Positions 47,738 to 55,933 of a DNA stretch of 64,000 nucleotides are shown one piece after another (position 1 is the stretch's first letter; the number at the start of each line of letters is the position of its first letter). Below the pieces are notes generated by a model that was given only the letters and a program-made list of their open reading frames with translations, was not told the origin of the DNA and did not search any database. Source of the stretch: Mycobacterium sp. IS-1590 (GTDB lineage Bacteria > Actinomycetota > Actinomycetes > Mycobacteriales > Mycobacteriaceae). The stretch is from assembly GCF_001500025.1 (NCBI RefSeq), contig NZ_LQIW01000050.1, positions 124,001 through 188,000 of the forward strand, given 5' to 3'. A program made the translations under genes and the position numbers.

Positions 47738-48903
47738 GGGTCGGCGAGAAGGTCTTGGCACCCGGCGACGCGCTGCGTCGTTGGTGGGACGGGCTTTCCC
47801 GCGTACAGAAGTGGGGCTTCGGGGTGATCGCCTTCGGCCTGGTCGCGCTGCTGCCGCTGTTTCCGCCACCGTTGCTCAACACGCCGAACATCAGCTTCGG
47901 CGGCACCATGGCGCAGTTCGCGATGGTCGCGATCATCGCGATCGGCCTCAACGTCGTGGTCGGTCAGGCAGGCCTGCTCGACCTCGGTTACGTCGGGTTC
48001 TACGCCGTGGGTGCGTACACCGTTGCGCTGCTGACCAGTCCGAACAGCCCGTGGAACAAGATGGGCGCCACGGGATGGTTCAACGAGGACTGGGCGTGGC
48101 TGGCCTGTGTGCCGCTGGCGATGGCCATCACCGCGCTGACGGGCCTCATCCTGGGCACACCGACGCTGAGGTTGCGCGGCGACTATCTGGCGATCGTCAC
48201 GCTCGGTTTCGGCGAGATCATCCGCTTGATGGCCGACAACCTCTCGGAGGTGACCAACGGGCCCCGCGGCCTGAACGAGGTCGCCTACCCACGGGTGGGT
48301 GCGAGCGAACGCGTGCCCGACGGCGTCTTCTCGAGCGGCAACTCCGCGGGCGACGCGAACTACGGGACGTGGTGGTTCTGGCTGGGCATCGTGCTGATGA
48401 TCGGAATCCTGATCCTGGTCGGCAACCTCGAACGCAGCCGCGTCGGACGCGCCTGGATCGCGGTCCGCGAGGACGAGGACGCCGCGGAAGTCATGGGCGT
48501 CAACACGTTCCGCTTCAAACTGTGGGCCTTCGTCATCGGTGCGGCGATCGGCGGCCTGTCGGGCGCGCTGTACGCCGGCCAGGTGCAGTTCGTGGCGCCG
48601 CCGACGTTCAACATCATCAACTCGATGCTGTTCCTGTGCGCGGTGGTGCTCGGCGGGCAGGGCAACAAACTCGGCGTGGTGGTCGGCGCGTTCGTCATCG
48701 TCTACCTGCCGAACCGGCTACTGGGTGTGGAGTTCCTGGGCATCAACCTCGGTGACCTGAAGTACCTGTTCTTCGGGCTGGCGTTGGTGATGTTGATGAT
48801 CTTCCGGCCGCAGGGCCTGTTCCCGGCACGCGCGCAGTTGCTGGCCTACGGTAAGGCCGCGCGCGACCTGCTGCGCTCGCCGGAGAAGGAGTCGGCGCGA
48901 TGA
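47734..48903 (+). CDS. livM: Branched-chain amino-acid ABC transporter, permease LivM
   Basis: The 389-residue product is the second membrane subunit, with about nine or ten hydrophobic segments. Typical parts are GLNVVVGQAGLLDLGYVGFYAVGAY, GTPTLRLRGDYLAIVTLGFGEIIRL, GRAWIAVREDEDAAEVMGVNTFRFKLWAFVIGAAIGGLSGALYAG, and FRPQGLFPAR at the end. A loop of about 40 residues (NEVAYPRVGASERVPDG...) is longer than in E. coli LivM. The ATG overlaps livH by four bases and its own stop overlaps livG by four. Confidence 0.95.
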   Translation: MRVGEKVLAPGDALRRWWDGLSRVQKWGFGVIAFGLVALLPLFPPPLLNTPNISFGGTMAQFAMVAIIAIGLNVVVGQAGLLDLGYVGFYAVGAYTVALLTSPNSPWNKMGATGWFNEDWAWLACVPLAMAITALTGLILGTPTLRLRGDYLAIVTLGFGEIIRLMADNLSEVTNGPRGLNEVAYPRVGASERVPDGVFSSGNSAGDANYGTWWFWLGIVLMIGILILVGNLERSRVGRAWIAVREDEDAAEVMGVNTFRFKLWAFVIGAAIGGLSGALYAGQVQFVAPPTFNIINSMLFLCAVVLGGQGNKLGVVVGAFVIVYLPNRLLGVEFLGINLGDLKYLFFGLALVMLMIFRPQGLFPARAQLLAYGKAARDLLRSPEKESAR

Positions 48904-49727
48904 CCATCGAAGAGCTGGCCGGCGTTCACCGCGAGATCCAGGCCGCCGAAGGTGAAGTCCTCTTGCGGACAACCGATCTGACGATGAAGTTCGGTGGGCT
49001 GACGGCGTTGGACTCGGTGTCGTTCGACATCCGCCGCGGTGAGATCCTCGGCATGATCGGGCCGAACGGGGCGGGTAAGACCACGTGCTTCAACGCGATC
49101 ACCGGGGTCTACCGCCCTACGTCGGGAACGGTCACGTTCGATGGCGCGCCGTTGGGCCGGATCAAACGACACCAGATCACCCGCCGCGGTATCGCCCGCA
49201 CCTTCCAGAACATCCGGTTGTGGGGCGAGATGACGGCTCTGGAGAACGTCATGGTCGGCACCGACGCCCGGCACTTCACCTCGGTTCCCGGCGCACTGAT
49301 CCGCTCGCCGCGCCACCGCCGCGAGGAACGCTCGGCGATCGAAAGGTCGGCCGCACTGCTGCATTTCGTGGGGATCGCGCACCGCGGCGGGGAGAAGGCG
49401 AAGAACCTTCCGTACGGGGATCAACGCCGATTGGAGATCGCACGCGCGCTGGCCACCGAACCGAAACTGCTGTGTCTGGACGAACCGGCGGCCGGGTTCA
49501 ACCCGCGCGAGAAGGCCTCCCTGATCGAGTTGATCCAGAAAATCCGCGACGACGGCTACACGGTCCTGCTGATCGAACACGACATGAGGCTGGTGATGGG
49601 CGTGACCGATCGCATCGTGGTTCTGGAGTTCGGGCGCAAGATCGCCGACGGACTACCTTCCGAGATCCGCGAGGACCCGAAGGTCATCGCCGCCTATCTG
49701 GGGGTGCCCGATGACGCAGTCGAATGA
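48900..49727 (+). CDS. livG: Branched-chain amino-acid ABC transporter, ATPase LivG
   Basis: The 275-residue ATPase has Walker [17 protein letters not shown] near residue 48, a Q-loop [16 protein letters not shown], signature [13 protein letters not shown] (the LivG form of LSGGQ), Walker [17 protein letters not shown] and switch His in [11 protein letters not shown]. About 15 residues precede the usual start, and the ATG at 48900 overlaps livM by four bases. It works with LivF as a heterodimer. Its last 17 bases overlap livF in another frame. Confidence 0.95.
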   Translation: MTIEELAGVHREIQAAEGEVLLRTTDLTMKFGGLTALDSVSFDIRRGEILGMIGPNGAGKTTCFNAITGVYRPTSGTVTFDGAPLGRIKRHQITRRGIARTFQNIRLWGEMTALENVMVGTDARHFTSVPGALIRSPRHRREERSAIERSAALLHFVGIAHRGGEKAKNLPYGDQRRLEIARALATEPKLLCLDEPAAGFNPREKASLIELIQKIRDDGYTVLLIEHDMRLVMGVTDRIVVLEFGRKIADGLPSEIREDPKVIAAYLGVPDDAVE

Positions 49728-50460
49728 GACATCCGAACGGCCCGTCATCCTCGAGTTACGCGACATCGTCGTGCAATACGGGCGAATCCGTGCACTGCAC
49801 GGTATTTCGCTGAAGGTTCACGAGGGTGAGCTGGTCACCCTCCTCGGCTCGAACGGCGCCGGTAAGACGACCACCATGCGCGCCATCTCGGGCCTGCTGC
49901 CCCTGACGGCGGGCTCGATCTGGTTCGAGGGTCGCGACGTCAGCAAGGTCAAGGCCCACCAACGCGTGATCCAGGGGCTGGTGCAGGCGCCCGAGGGACG
50001 CGGGGTGTTCCCGGGCATGACGGTTGTCGAGAACCTCGAAATGGGCTGCTATGGACGAAAATTCGCCTCACGGTCCGAACACAGGGAACGACTCGACTGG
50101 ATTCTGGAGACGTTTCCGCGGCTGGCCGAACGCCGCAATCAGGTCGGCGGCACGCTGTCCGGTGGTGAGCAGCAGATGCTCGCGATCGGCCGCGCGTTGA
50201 TGGCCCGGCCGCGGGTGCTGCTGCTCGACGAGCCGTCCATGGGCCTGGCGCCGATGGTCATCTCGCAGATCTTCAGGATCATCGCGGAGATCAACGCCCA
50301 GGGCACCACGGTGTTACTGGTGGAGCAGAATGCCCAGCAGGCGTTGAGCCGGTCGGACCGGGCCTACATCCTCGAGACCGGTGAGGTGACCCGTACCGGC
50401 GATGCCCGAGAGTTGTTGGCCGACGACAGCATTCGTGCCGCCTACCTCGGCGTCGCCTGA
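49711..50460 (+). CDS. livF: Branched-chain amino-acid ABC transporter, ATPase LivF
   Basis: The 249-residue ATPase has Walker A GSNGAGKTTTMRAISGLL, a Q-loop LVQAPEGRGVFPGMTV, signature LSGGEQQMLAIGRALM, Walker B VLLLDEPSMGLAPMV and switch region LLVEQNAQQALS. Each is in the LivF form. It starts with ATG at 49711 inside the end of livG. It closes the livHMGF run; the 99 bases behind it hold a nested inverted repeat and lead to convergent genes. Confidence 0.95.
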   Translation: MTQSNETSERPVILELRDIVVQYGRIRALHGISLKVHEGELVTLLGSNGAGKTTTMRAISGLLPLTAGSIWFEGRDVSKVKAHQRVIQGLVQAPEGRGVFPGMTVVENLEMGCYGRKFASRSEHRERLDWILETFPRLAERRNQVGGTLSGGEQQMLAIGRALMARPRVLLLDEPSMGLAPMVISQIFRIIAEINAQGTTVLLVEQNAQQALSRSDRAYILETGEVTRTGDARELLADDSIRAAYLGVA

Positions 50461-50480
50461 TCACATCCCCCCTCTCGTTG

Positions 50481-50542
50481 CGCGAGCGTGCGTGTCTGTC
50501 CTCGACACGCCGCGGAAATCCCTGCGATTGCGCACGTTCGCG
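50481..50542. repeat. Nested inverted repeat between convergent genes
   Basis: CGCGAGCGTGCG (50481-50492) and CGCACGTTCGCG (50531-50542) are inverted copies matching at 11 of 12 bases. Between them CGTGTC (50491-50496) and GACACG (50504-50509) form a perfect inner hairpin with the loop TGTCCTC. It lies 21 bases after livF and 18 before the end of the DUF167 gene. It may act as a two-way terminator or be one copy of a dispersed intergenic repeat; I see no second copy in this window. Confidence 0.6.
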
Positions 50543-50559
50543 ACGCGGTGACAGTGCGC

Positions 50560-50784
50560 TCAACGCTCGATTGTGAAGCGCTTGACCCGCGATGCGGCCC
50601 CCGATACCAAGCCGATCCGCGAGGGTGCTACTCCGAAATGCGATGCGAGGAGCTGGATCACGGCCTTGGTGGCTTTGCCGTCGACGGCCCGCTCACGCAC
50701 GTACACCGTCAGTTCGCCGGTATCGTCGACCTCCACCAGCGGGCCTTTCGCGCTGCCGGGCTTGACCCGGACGACGACGATCAT
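50560..50784 (-). CDS. DUF167 (YggU-type) small protein
   Basis: The 74-residue product matches the DUF167/YggU family: starting VVVRVKPGSAKGP, then LTVYVRERAVDGKATKAVIQLLASHFGV and the closing VKRFTIER. The fold is a small alpha/beta protein without assigned function. The ATG at 50784 overlaps the upstream membrane-protein gene by four bases; a long open frame further upstream is a shadow of that gene. It is the last gene of a minus-strand run that begins at the DUF35 gene. Confidence 0.88.
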   Translation of the reverse strand: MIVVVRVKPGSAKGPLVEVDDTGELTVYVRERAVDGKATKAVIQLLASHFGVAPSRIGLVSGAASRVKRFTIER

Positions 50785-51458
50785 CGCCGCACCCAGGGCC
50801 ATGTCATCAAGGCCCACACGGCGAAGACCACGGCCGCGGTGCTCACGATGTACACCGGCCACGGCCCCAGGAAGTCCAACGCCGACGCGGTGTCCGGCTT
50901 GTGGTTCGTGAAGCCGTAATTGGTGTCGGCGACCCTGTTGAACACGACGGTCACCAGGGCCCACACGCTGGTGACCGTCACCGCCAGTCGGTAGTCGCGC
51001 CAGTCGGGCCGCATACGGCGGCCCCACGTCAGATAGATCGCCGCCCACACCACGAGCAGGTGGATCGCGTAGAAGGCCAGAAAGCGATAGTGCGGAAAGT
51101 CGGGACCCCGCAACACCGGTGAGATCAGCGCCTGCACGCTCAGCACGAGACCCCAGTAATAGGTGAGTGCGTACGCCCATTGCCGTCGCGACCACAGGGC
51201 GTAGGCGGCGACGACGGTCGCCAGGTCGGTGAGCTGAAGCGGCACCGAACCGGCCAGCGTCGGTGGCAGCAGGTTGTAGATCACGATCGCGCCGTAGATC
51301 AGCGCGGTCAGCCCGCCGAGCGCGCGGCCCCATCGCTGCGCCTGGCCGTCGGTCTGTCTGCGACCCGTCCACACCAGCACGACCACGCCGACCGCGAACA
51401 CGGTGATGGCGCCCCAGTAGGAGGGGCCGTAGGGTTCGAACTGCCTAGCGAGCAACAA
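50781..51458 (-). CDS. YwaF/TIGR02206-type integral membrane protein
   Basis: The 225-residue product has seven hydrophobic segments spread over its whole length. The sequence pattern PLQLTDLATVVAAYALWSR, YYWGLVLSVQALISPVL, FLAFYAIHLLVVWAAIYLTWG, FNRVADTNYGFTNHKP and FLGPWPVYI is that of the YwaF/TIGR02206 family, also related to TMEM164. Function is unknown in bacteria. The likely start is a TTG at 51458, just inside the end of the thiolase gene (14-base overlap). A later start would remove part of the first membrane segment. Confidence 0.85.
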   Translation of the reverse strand: MLLARQFEPYGPSYWGAITVFAVGVVVLVWTGRRQTDGQAQRWGRALGGLTALIYGAIVIYNLLPPTLAGSVPLQLTDLATVVAAYALWSRRQWAYALTYYWGLVLSVQALISPVLRGPDFPHYRFLAFYAIHLLVVWAAIYLTWGRRMRPDWRDYRLAVTVTSVWALVTVVFNRVADTNYGFTNHKPDTASALDFLGPWPVYIVSTAAVVFAVWALMTWPWVRR

Positions 51459-52644
51459 TCACGGACGAGCCGTGCCCGAACAGCCCCTGGTTGGCGGTGA
51501 CCCCCACCGTGGCGCCCTCGACCTGGCGGCCGGTCGCCTGGCCCTTCAGCTGCCAGGTCAACTCACACACCTGCGCAATGGCCTGTGCCGGAATGGCTTC
51601 GCCGAAGCAGGCCAGGCCGCCGGACGCGTTGACCGGGATCTTCCCGCCGATCGCCGTGGCCCCGCTGCGCAGCAGTTGTTCGGCCTCGCCCCTTTGGCAC
51701 AGACCCAGGTGCTCATACCAGTCGAGTTCGAGCGCGGTCGACAGGTCGTAGACCTCGGCGAGGCTCAGGTCCTCGGGCCCGATACCGGCTTCGGCGTAGG
51801 CGGCGTCGAGGATCTGGTCCTTGAACACCCGCTCGGGCGCATCCACCACCGCCGTGGAATCCGTTGCGATGTCCGGCAATTCGGGCAGATGCTGCGGATA
51901 CTGCGGTGTCACCGTGCTGATGGCGCGGACAGACGGAGTCCCCTCGACGGAGCCCAGATGCTTCTCGGCGAAGGACTTGCTCGCCACCACCAGAGCGGCC
52001 GCGCCATCCGATGTCGCGCAGATATCAAGCAGCCGAAGGGGATCGGAGACTACCGGGCTGGCCAGGACATCGTCGATCGTGGCTTCCTTGCGGTAGCGCG
52101 CGTTCGGGTTGTCCAATCCGTGCTTGGCATTCTTCACCTTCACCGCGGCGAAATCCTCCAGCGTGGCCCCGTAGAGGTCCATGCGCCGGCGCGCCAGCAG
52201 CGCGAAGTAGACGGTGTTGGTGGCGCCGATGAGGTGGAAGCGTTGCCAGTCGGGATCGTTCTTGCGCTCACCGCCGACCGGGGCGAAGAAACCCTTCGGG
52301 GTGGTGTCGGCGCCGATCACCAGCGCTACGTCGCAGAATCCCGCGAGGATGTGGGCCCGGGCGCTCTGCAGTGCCTGCGAGCCGCTGGCGCACGCGGCGT
52401 AACTCGACGACACGGGCACACCGTTCCAGCCCAGCTTCTGGGCGAACGTAGAGCCGGCGACGAAACCGGGGTAGCCGTTGCGGATCGTGTCGGCTCCCGC
52501 GACGAGCTGGATCTGTCGCCAGTCCAGACCCGCCTCGGCCAGCGCCGCCCGTGCGGCCACCACGCCGTACTCGGTGAAGTCGCGGCCCCACTTTCCCCAC
52601 GGGTGCATGCCGGCGCCGAGGATGTACAGCGGTTCGGGACTCAT
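51445..52644 (-). CDS. Thiolase-fold lipid-transfer protein (Ltp/SCP-x type)
   Basis: The 399-residue product has the thiolase fold: N-terminal YILGAGMHPWGKWG, the reactive-Cys segment SYAACASGSQAL (Cys85), GADTTPKGFF, DICATSDGAAALVVAS and NASGGLACFGEAIPA. The usual GHP motif (general-base His) is replaced by GEA, and the C-terminal CxG motif reads NQGLFGHGSS. Loss of these residues points to an Ltp-type lyase or non-standard thiolase rather than ordinary 3-ketoacyl-CoA cleavage. ATG at 52644 has GGAGGG before it and overlaps the DUF35 gene by four bases. M. tuberculosis has the same pair as Rv1627c-Rv1628c. A role in sterol or lipid breakdown is inferred from the operator upstream. Confidence 0.88.
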   Translation of the reverse strand: MSPEPLYILGAGMHPWGKWGRDFTEYGVVAARAALAEAGLDWRQIQLVAGADTIRNGYPGFVAGSTFAQKLGWNGVPVSSSYAACASGSQALQSARAHILAGFCDVALVIGADTTPKGFFAPVGGERKNDPDWQRFHLIGATNTVYFALLARRRMDLYGATLEDFAAVKVKNAKHGLDNPNARYRKEATIDDVLASPVVSDPLRLLDICATSDGAAALVVASKSFAEKHLGSVEGTPSVRAISTVTPQYPQHLPELPDIATDSTAVVDAPERVFKDQILDAAYAEAGIGPEDLSLAEVYDLSTALELDWYEHLGLCQRGEAEQLLRSGATAIGGKIPVNASGGLACFGEAIPAQAIAQVCELTWQLKGQATGRQVEGATVGVTANQGLFGHGSSVIVAR

Positions 52645-53078
52645 TCCGCGACCCTCCATGCGTAGACGACACGTTCGACGCCCTCGTCGTCGACGAACAA
52701 GGACATCGTGGTCAGTTCCATCTCCATACCGACCTTCAGGTCGGCGGCCAACGTTCCCTCGACGACCTTGCCGAGCACGATCAGCCCCTCGTCGGCGAGC
52801 TGCACCGCGGCAACAGCGAAGGGCTCGAAGGGATCCGGCGCCGGATACGGCGGCGGGGGAGCGTACCGGTTCTCGGTGTAGCTCCACAGGGTTCCCCGCC
52901 GCGACAGCGCCACCTGCGCTAGTTCGTCACCGTCGCAGGCCGGGTTGGGGCAGTTGTTGGCGCGGGGCGGGAACACATAGGTGCCGCACTGGTGGCACTT
53001 GCCGCCGATCAGGTAGGGCGCTCCGGACCCGTCGGTGGCGAACCAACCGTCGATCGCGGGCTGAGTGGAAGCTGACAC
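52641..53078 (-). CDS. DUF35 zinc-ribbon/OB-fold partner protein
   Basis: The 145-residue product has an N-terminal rubredoxin-like zinc ribbon with Cys28, Cys31, Cys43 and Cys48 (KCHQCGTYVFPPR, NNCPNPAC). A C-terminal OB-fold follows (GTLWSYTENRYAPPPPY, LADEGLIVLGKVVEG, VYAWRVAE). DUF35 proteins form complexes with thiolase-fold enzymes and bind acyl-CoA. The gene for such an enzyme follows with a four-base overlap. The start is a GTG at 53078; an upstream ATG would run through the operator into the polA leader. A KstR-like site lies 32-45 bases before the start. Confidence 0.9.
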   Translation of the reverse strand: MSASTQPAIDGWFATDGSGAPYLIGGKCHQCGTYVFPPRANNCPNPACDGDELAQVALSRRGTLWSYTENRYAPPPPYPAPDPFEPFAVAAVQLADEGLIVLGKVVEGTLAADLKVGMEMELTTMSLFVDDEGVERVVYAWRVAE

Positions 53079-53105
53079 CCGCTCAGAGTACCGAGTCGCG
53101 GGGCA

Positions 53106-53127
53106 GAACTGAAACGTGTTCCAGTTC
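53106..53127. promoter_or_regulatory. KstR-type operator palindrome
   Basis: Bases 53110-53123 read TGAAACGTGTTCCA and match the published KstR motif TNNAACNNGTTNNA at every fixed position. The match sits inside a longer near-perfect palindrome, GAACTG...CAGTTC, 53106-53127 (nine of eleven arm positions pair). It lies 28 bases upstream of the DUF35 gene and 66 bases upstream of polA. KstR represses cholesterol-catabolism genes in mycobacteria. Confidence 0.7.
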
Positions 53128-53193
53128 AGTGGGACGTGGGCACAACGGCCGCGGGTGGGGTCGATGTCGGCGGCGGTGCCTAGAGTTAGGGCC

Positions 53194-55923
53194 GTGAGCC
53201 CTGCCACCACCGCCACCGGCAAGAAGACGGCGCCCCAGTCGACCGATCAGAAGCCGACATTGATGTTGCTCGATGGCAATTCACTGGCATACCGGGCGTT
53301 CTACGCACTGCCCGCCGAGAACTTCAAGACACAGGGCGGACTCACCACCAACGCGGTGTACGGGTTCACCGCCATGCTGATCAACCTGCTGCGCGACGAG
53401 CAACCGAGCCACATCGCCGCCGCGTTCGACGTGTCGCGCCAGACGTTTCGCGTCGACAAGTACCCCGAGTACAAGGCGGGTCGCTCGTCGACACCCGACG
53501 AGTTCCGCGGCCAGATCGACATCACCAAGGAGGTGCTCGGCGCGCTGGGCATCACGGTGCTCGCCGAGCCCGGCTTCGAGGCCGACGACATCATCGCCAC
53601 GCTGGCCACGCAGGCCGAGCAGGGCGGCTACCGGGTTCTCGTGGTCACCGGCGACCGCGACTCGCTGCAGTTGGTCAGCGATGACGTCACGGTGCTGTAT
53701 CCCCGCAAGGGCGTCAGCGAGCTGACCCGGTTCACGCCGGAGGCGGTGCAGGAGAAGTACGGGCTGACCCCGCAGCAGTACCCGGACTTCGCGGCCCTGC
53801 GCGGCGACCCCAGCGACAACCTGCCCGGCATCCCCGGGGTCGGAGAGAAGACGGCGACCAAGTGGATCGCGGAGTTCGGCTCGCTGCAGGCGCTGGTCGA
53901 CAACGTCGACACGGTCAAGGGCAAGGTCGGCGACGCGTTGCGGGCCAACCTGTCCAGCGTCGTGCTCAACCGGGAACTGACCGATCTGGTCAGGGACGTC
54001 CCGCTGCCCCAGACCCCCGACACCCTGCGCATGCAGCCGTGGGACCGCGACCAGATCCACCGGCTGTTCGACGATTTGGAGTTCCGCGTCCTGCGCGATC
54101 GGCTGTTCGACACGCTGGCCTCAGCGGATCCCGAGGTCGACCAGGGCTTCGACGTGCGCGGGCGGGCCCTGGAGCCGGGGGAGCTGGCCGCGTGGCTGGC
54201 CGAGCACAGCTCGGGCAAGCGGTTCGGGCTGGCCGTCGTCGGCACACATCTGGCCTTCGACGCGGACGCGACGGCGTTGGGCATCGTCGCCGCCGACGGG
54301 GACGGACGCTACATCGACACCGCCACCTTGACCGAGGACGACGAGGCCGCCCTGGCCTCGTGGCTTGCCGACCCCGGCCCGCCGAAGGCCCTTCACGAGG
54401 CCAAGCTGGCGATGCACGACCTCGAGGGCCGCGGATGGAAGCTCGCGGGCGTCACCTCCGACACGGCACTGGCGGCCTACCTGGTCCGGCCCGGCCAGCG
54501 CAGCTTCACGCTCGACGACCTCTCGCTGCGTTATCTGAAGCGTGAACTGCGCGCTGAAAACCCTGAGCAGCAACAACTTTCGCTGCTCGACGACAGTGAC
54601 GGCGTTGACGACCAGGCCGTGCAGACCGTGATACTGCGGGCCAGCGCCGTGATGGACCTCGCCGACGCGCTCGACGAGGAACTCGCGCGCATCGACTCCC
54701 TGGCACTGCTCAGCAACATGGAGTTGCCCGTGCAGCGGGTGCTGGCCGAGATGGAGACCGTGGGCATCGCGGTGGATCTCGAGCAACTCGGCCGGCTGCA
54801 GAGCGAGTTCGCCGACCACATCCGCGACGCGGCCGAGGCGGCGTATGCGGTGATCGGCAAGCAGATCAACCTCGGCTCGCCAAAGCAGCTGCAGGTGGTG
54901 CTGTTCGACGAGCTCGAGATGCCCAAGACCAAGCGCACGAAGACCGGCTACACGACGGATGCCGACGCACTGCAGTCATTGTTCGACAAGACCGGCCACC
55001 CGTTCCTGCAGCATCTGCTGACCCACCGCGACGCCACGCGGTTGAAGGTCACCGTGGACGGGCTGCTCAACTCGGTGGCGTCCGACGGCCGCATTCACAC
55101 CACCTTCAACCAGACGATCGCGGCCACCGGACGGTTGTCGTCGACCGAGCCCAACCTGCAGAACATCCCCATCCGCACCGATGCCGGCCGCCGGATCCGC
55201 GACGCCTTCGTGGTGGGCAAGGGTTTCGCGGAGCTGATGACCGCGGACTACAGCCAGATCGAGATGCGCATCATGGCGCATCTGTCCCAGGACGAGGGCC
55301 TGATCGAAGCTTTCAATACCGGAGAGGACCTGCACTCCTTCGTCGCATCACGCGCGTTCTCGGTGCCGATCGACGAGGTCAACGCCGAGTTGCGGCGCCG
55401 CGTCAAGGCGATGTCCTACGGGCTGGCCTACGGGCTGAGCGCCTACGGGCTGGCCGCCCAGCTCAAGATCTCCACCGAAGAGGCCAAGGTGCAGATGGAG
55501 CAGTACTTCGACCGGTTCGGCGGGGTGCGCGACTACCTGCGCAACGTCGTGGACCAGGCGCGCAAGGACGGCTACACCTCGACGGTGTTCGGCAGGCGGC
55601 GTTATCTACCCGAATTGGACAGCAGCAACCGCAACGTCCGCGAGGCCGCCGAGCGTGCGGCGCTCAACGCGCCGATCCAGGGCAGCGCGGCCGACATCAT
55701 CAAGGTCGCGATGATCAACGTCGACACCGCGCTCAAGGAGGCGGGACTCAAGTCACGGATGCTGCTCCAGGTGCACGATGAACTGCTCTTCGAGGTCGCC
55801 GAGGGGGAGCGGGAGACGGTCGATGCCCTGGTCCGCGAGCAGATGGGCAATGCCTATCCGCTGGACGTGCCGCTCGAGGTGTCGGTCGGCTACGGCCGCA
55901 GCTGGGATACCGCCGCTCACTAG
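53194..55923 (+). CDS. polA: DNA polymerase I
   Basis: PolA fills gaps and removes RNA primers during replication and repair. The 909-residue product has the 5'-nuclease domain (about 20-320: LLDGNSLAYRAFYAL, FEADDIIATLA, VTGDRDSLQLV, GVGEKTA), a degenerate 3'-5' exonuclease domain (about 330-520) without the usual acidic set, and the polymerase domain. Motif A is TADYSQIEMR (Asp685), motif B RRRVKAMSYGLAYG, and motif C QVHDELLFEV (His861, Asp862, Glu863). The GTG at 53194 is preceded by TAGAGT at 53181-53186, the spacing of a leaderless start. An ATG at 53116 would begin inside the KstR-like site. Confidence 0.96.
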   Translation: MSPATTATGKKTAPQSTDQKPTLMLLDGNSLAYRAFYALPAENFKTQGGLTTNAVYGFTAMLINLLRDEQPSHIAAAFDVSRQTFRVDKYPEYKAGRSSTPDEFRGQIDITKEVLGALGITVLAEPGFEADDIIATLATQAEQGGYRVLVVTGDRDSLQLVSDDVTVLYPRKGVSELTRFTPEAVQEKYGLTPQQYPDFAALRGDPSDNLPGIPGVGEKTATKWIAEFGSLQALVDNVDTVKGKVGDALRANLSSVVLNRELTDLVRDVPLPQTPDTLRMQPWDRDQIHRLFDDLEFRVLRDRLFDTLASADPEVDQGFDVRGRALEPGELAAWLAEHSSGKRFGLAVVGTHLAFDADATALGIVAADGDGRYIDTATLTEDDEAALASWLADPGPPKALHEAKLAMHDLEGRGWKLAGVTSDTALAAYLVRPGQRSFTLDDLSLRYLKRELRAENPEQQQLSLLDDSDGVDDQAVQTVILRASAVMDLADALDEELARIDSLALLSNMELPVQRVLAEMETVGIAVDLEQLGRLQSEFADHIRDAAEAAYAVIGKQINLGSPKQLQVVLFDELEMPKTKRTKTGYTTDADALQSLFDKTGHPFLQHLLTHRDATRLKVTVDGLLNSVASDGRIHTTFNQTIAATGRLSSTEPNLQNIPIRTDAGRRIRDAFVVGKGFAELMTADYSQIEMRIMAHLSQDEGLIEAFNTGEDLHSFVASRAFSVPIDEVNAELRRRVKAMSYGLAYGLSAYGLAAQLKISTEEAKVQMEQYFDRFGGVRDYLRNVVDQARKDGYTSTVFGRRRYLPELDSSNRNVREAAERAALNAPIQGSAADIIKVAMINVDTALKEAGLKSRMLLQVHDELLFEVAEGERETVDALVREQMGNAYPLDVPLEVSVGYGRSWDTAAH

Positions 55924-55933
55924 ATCCATTGCG

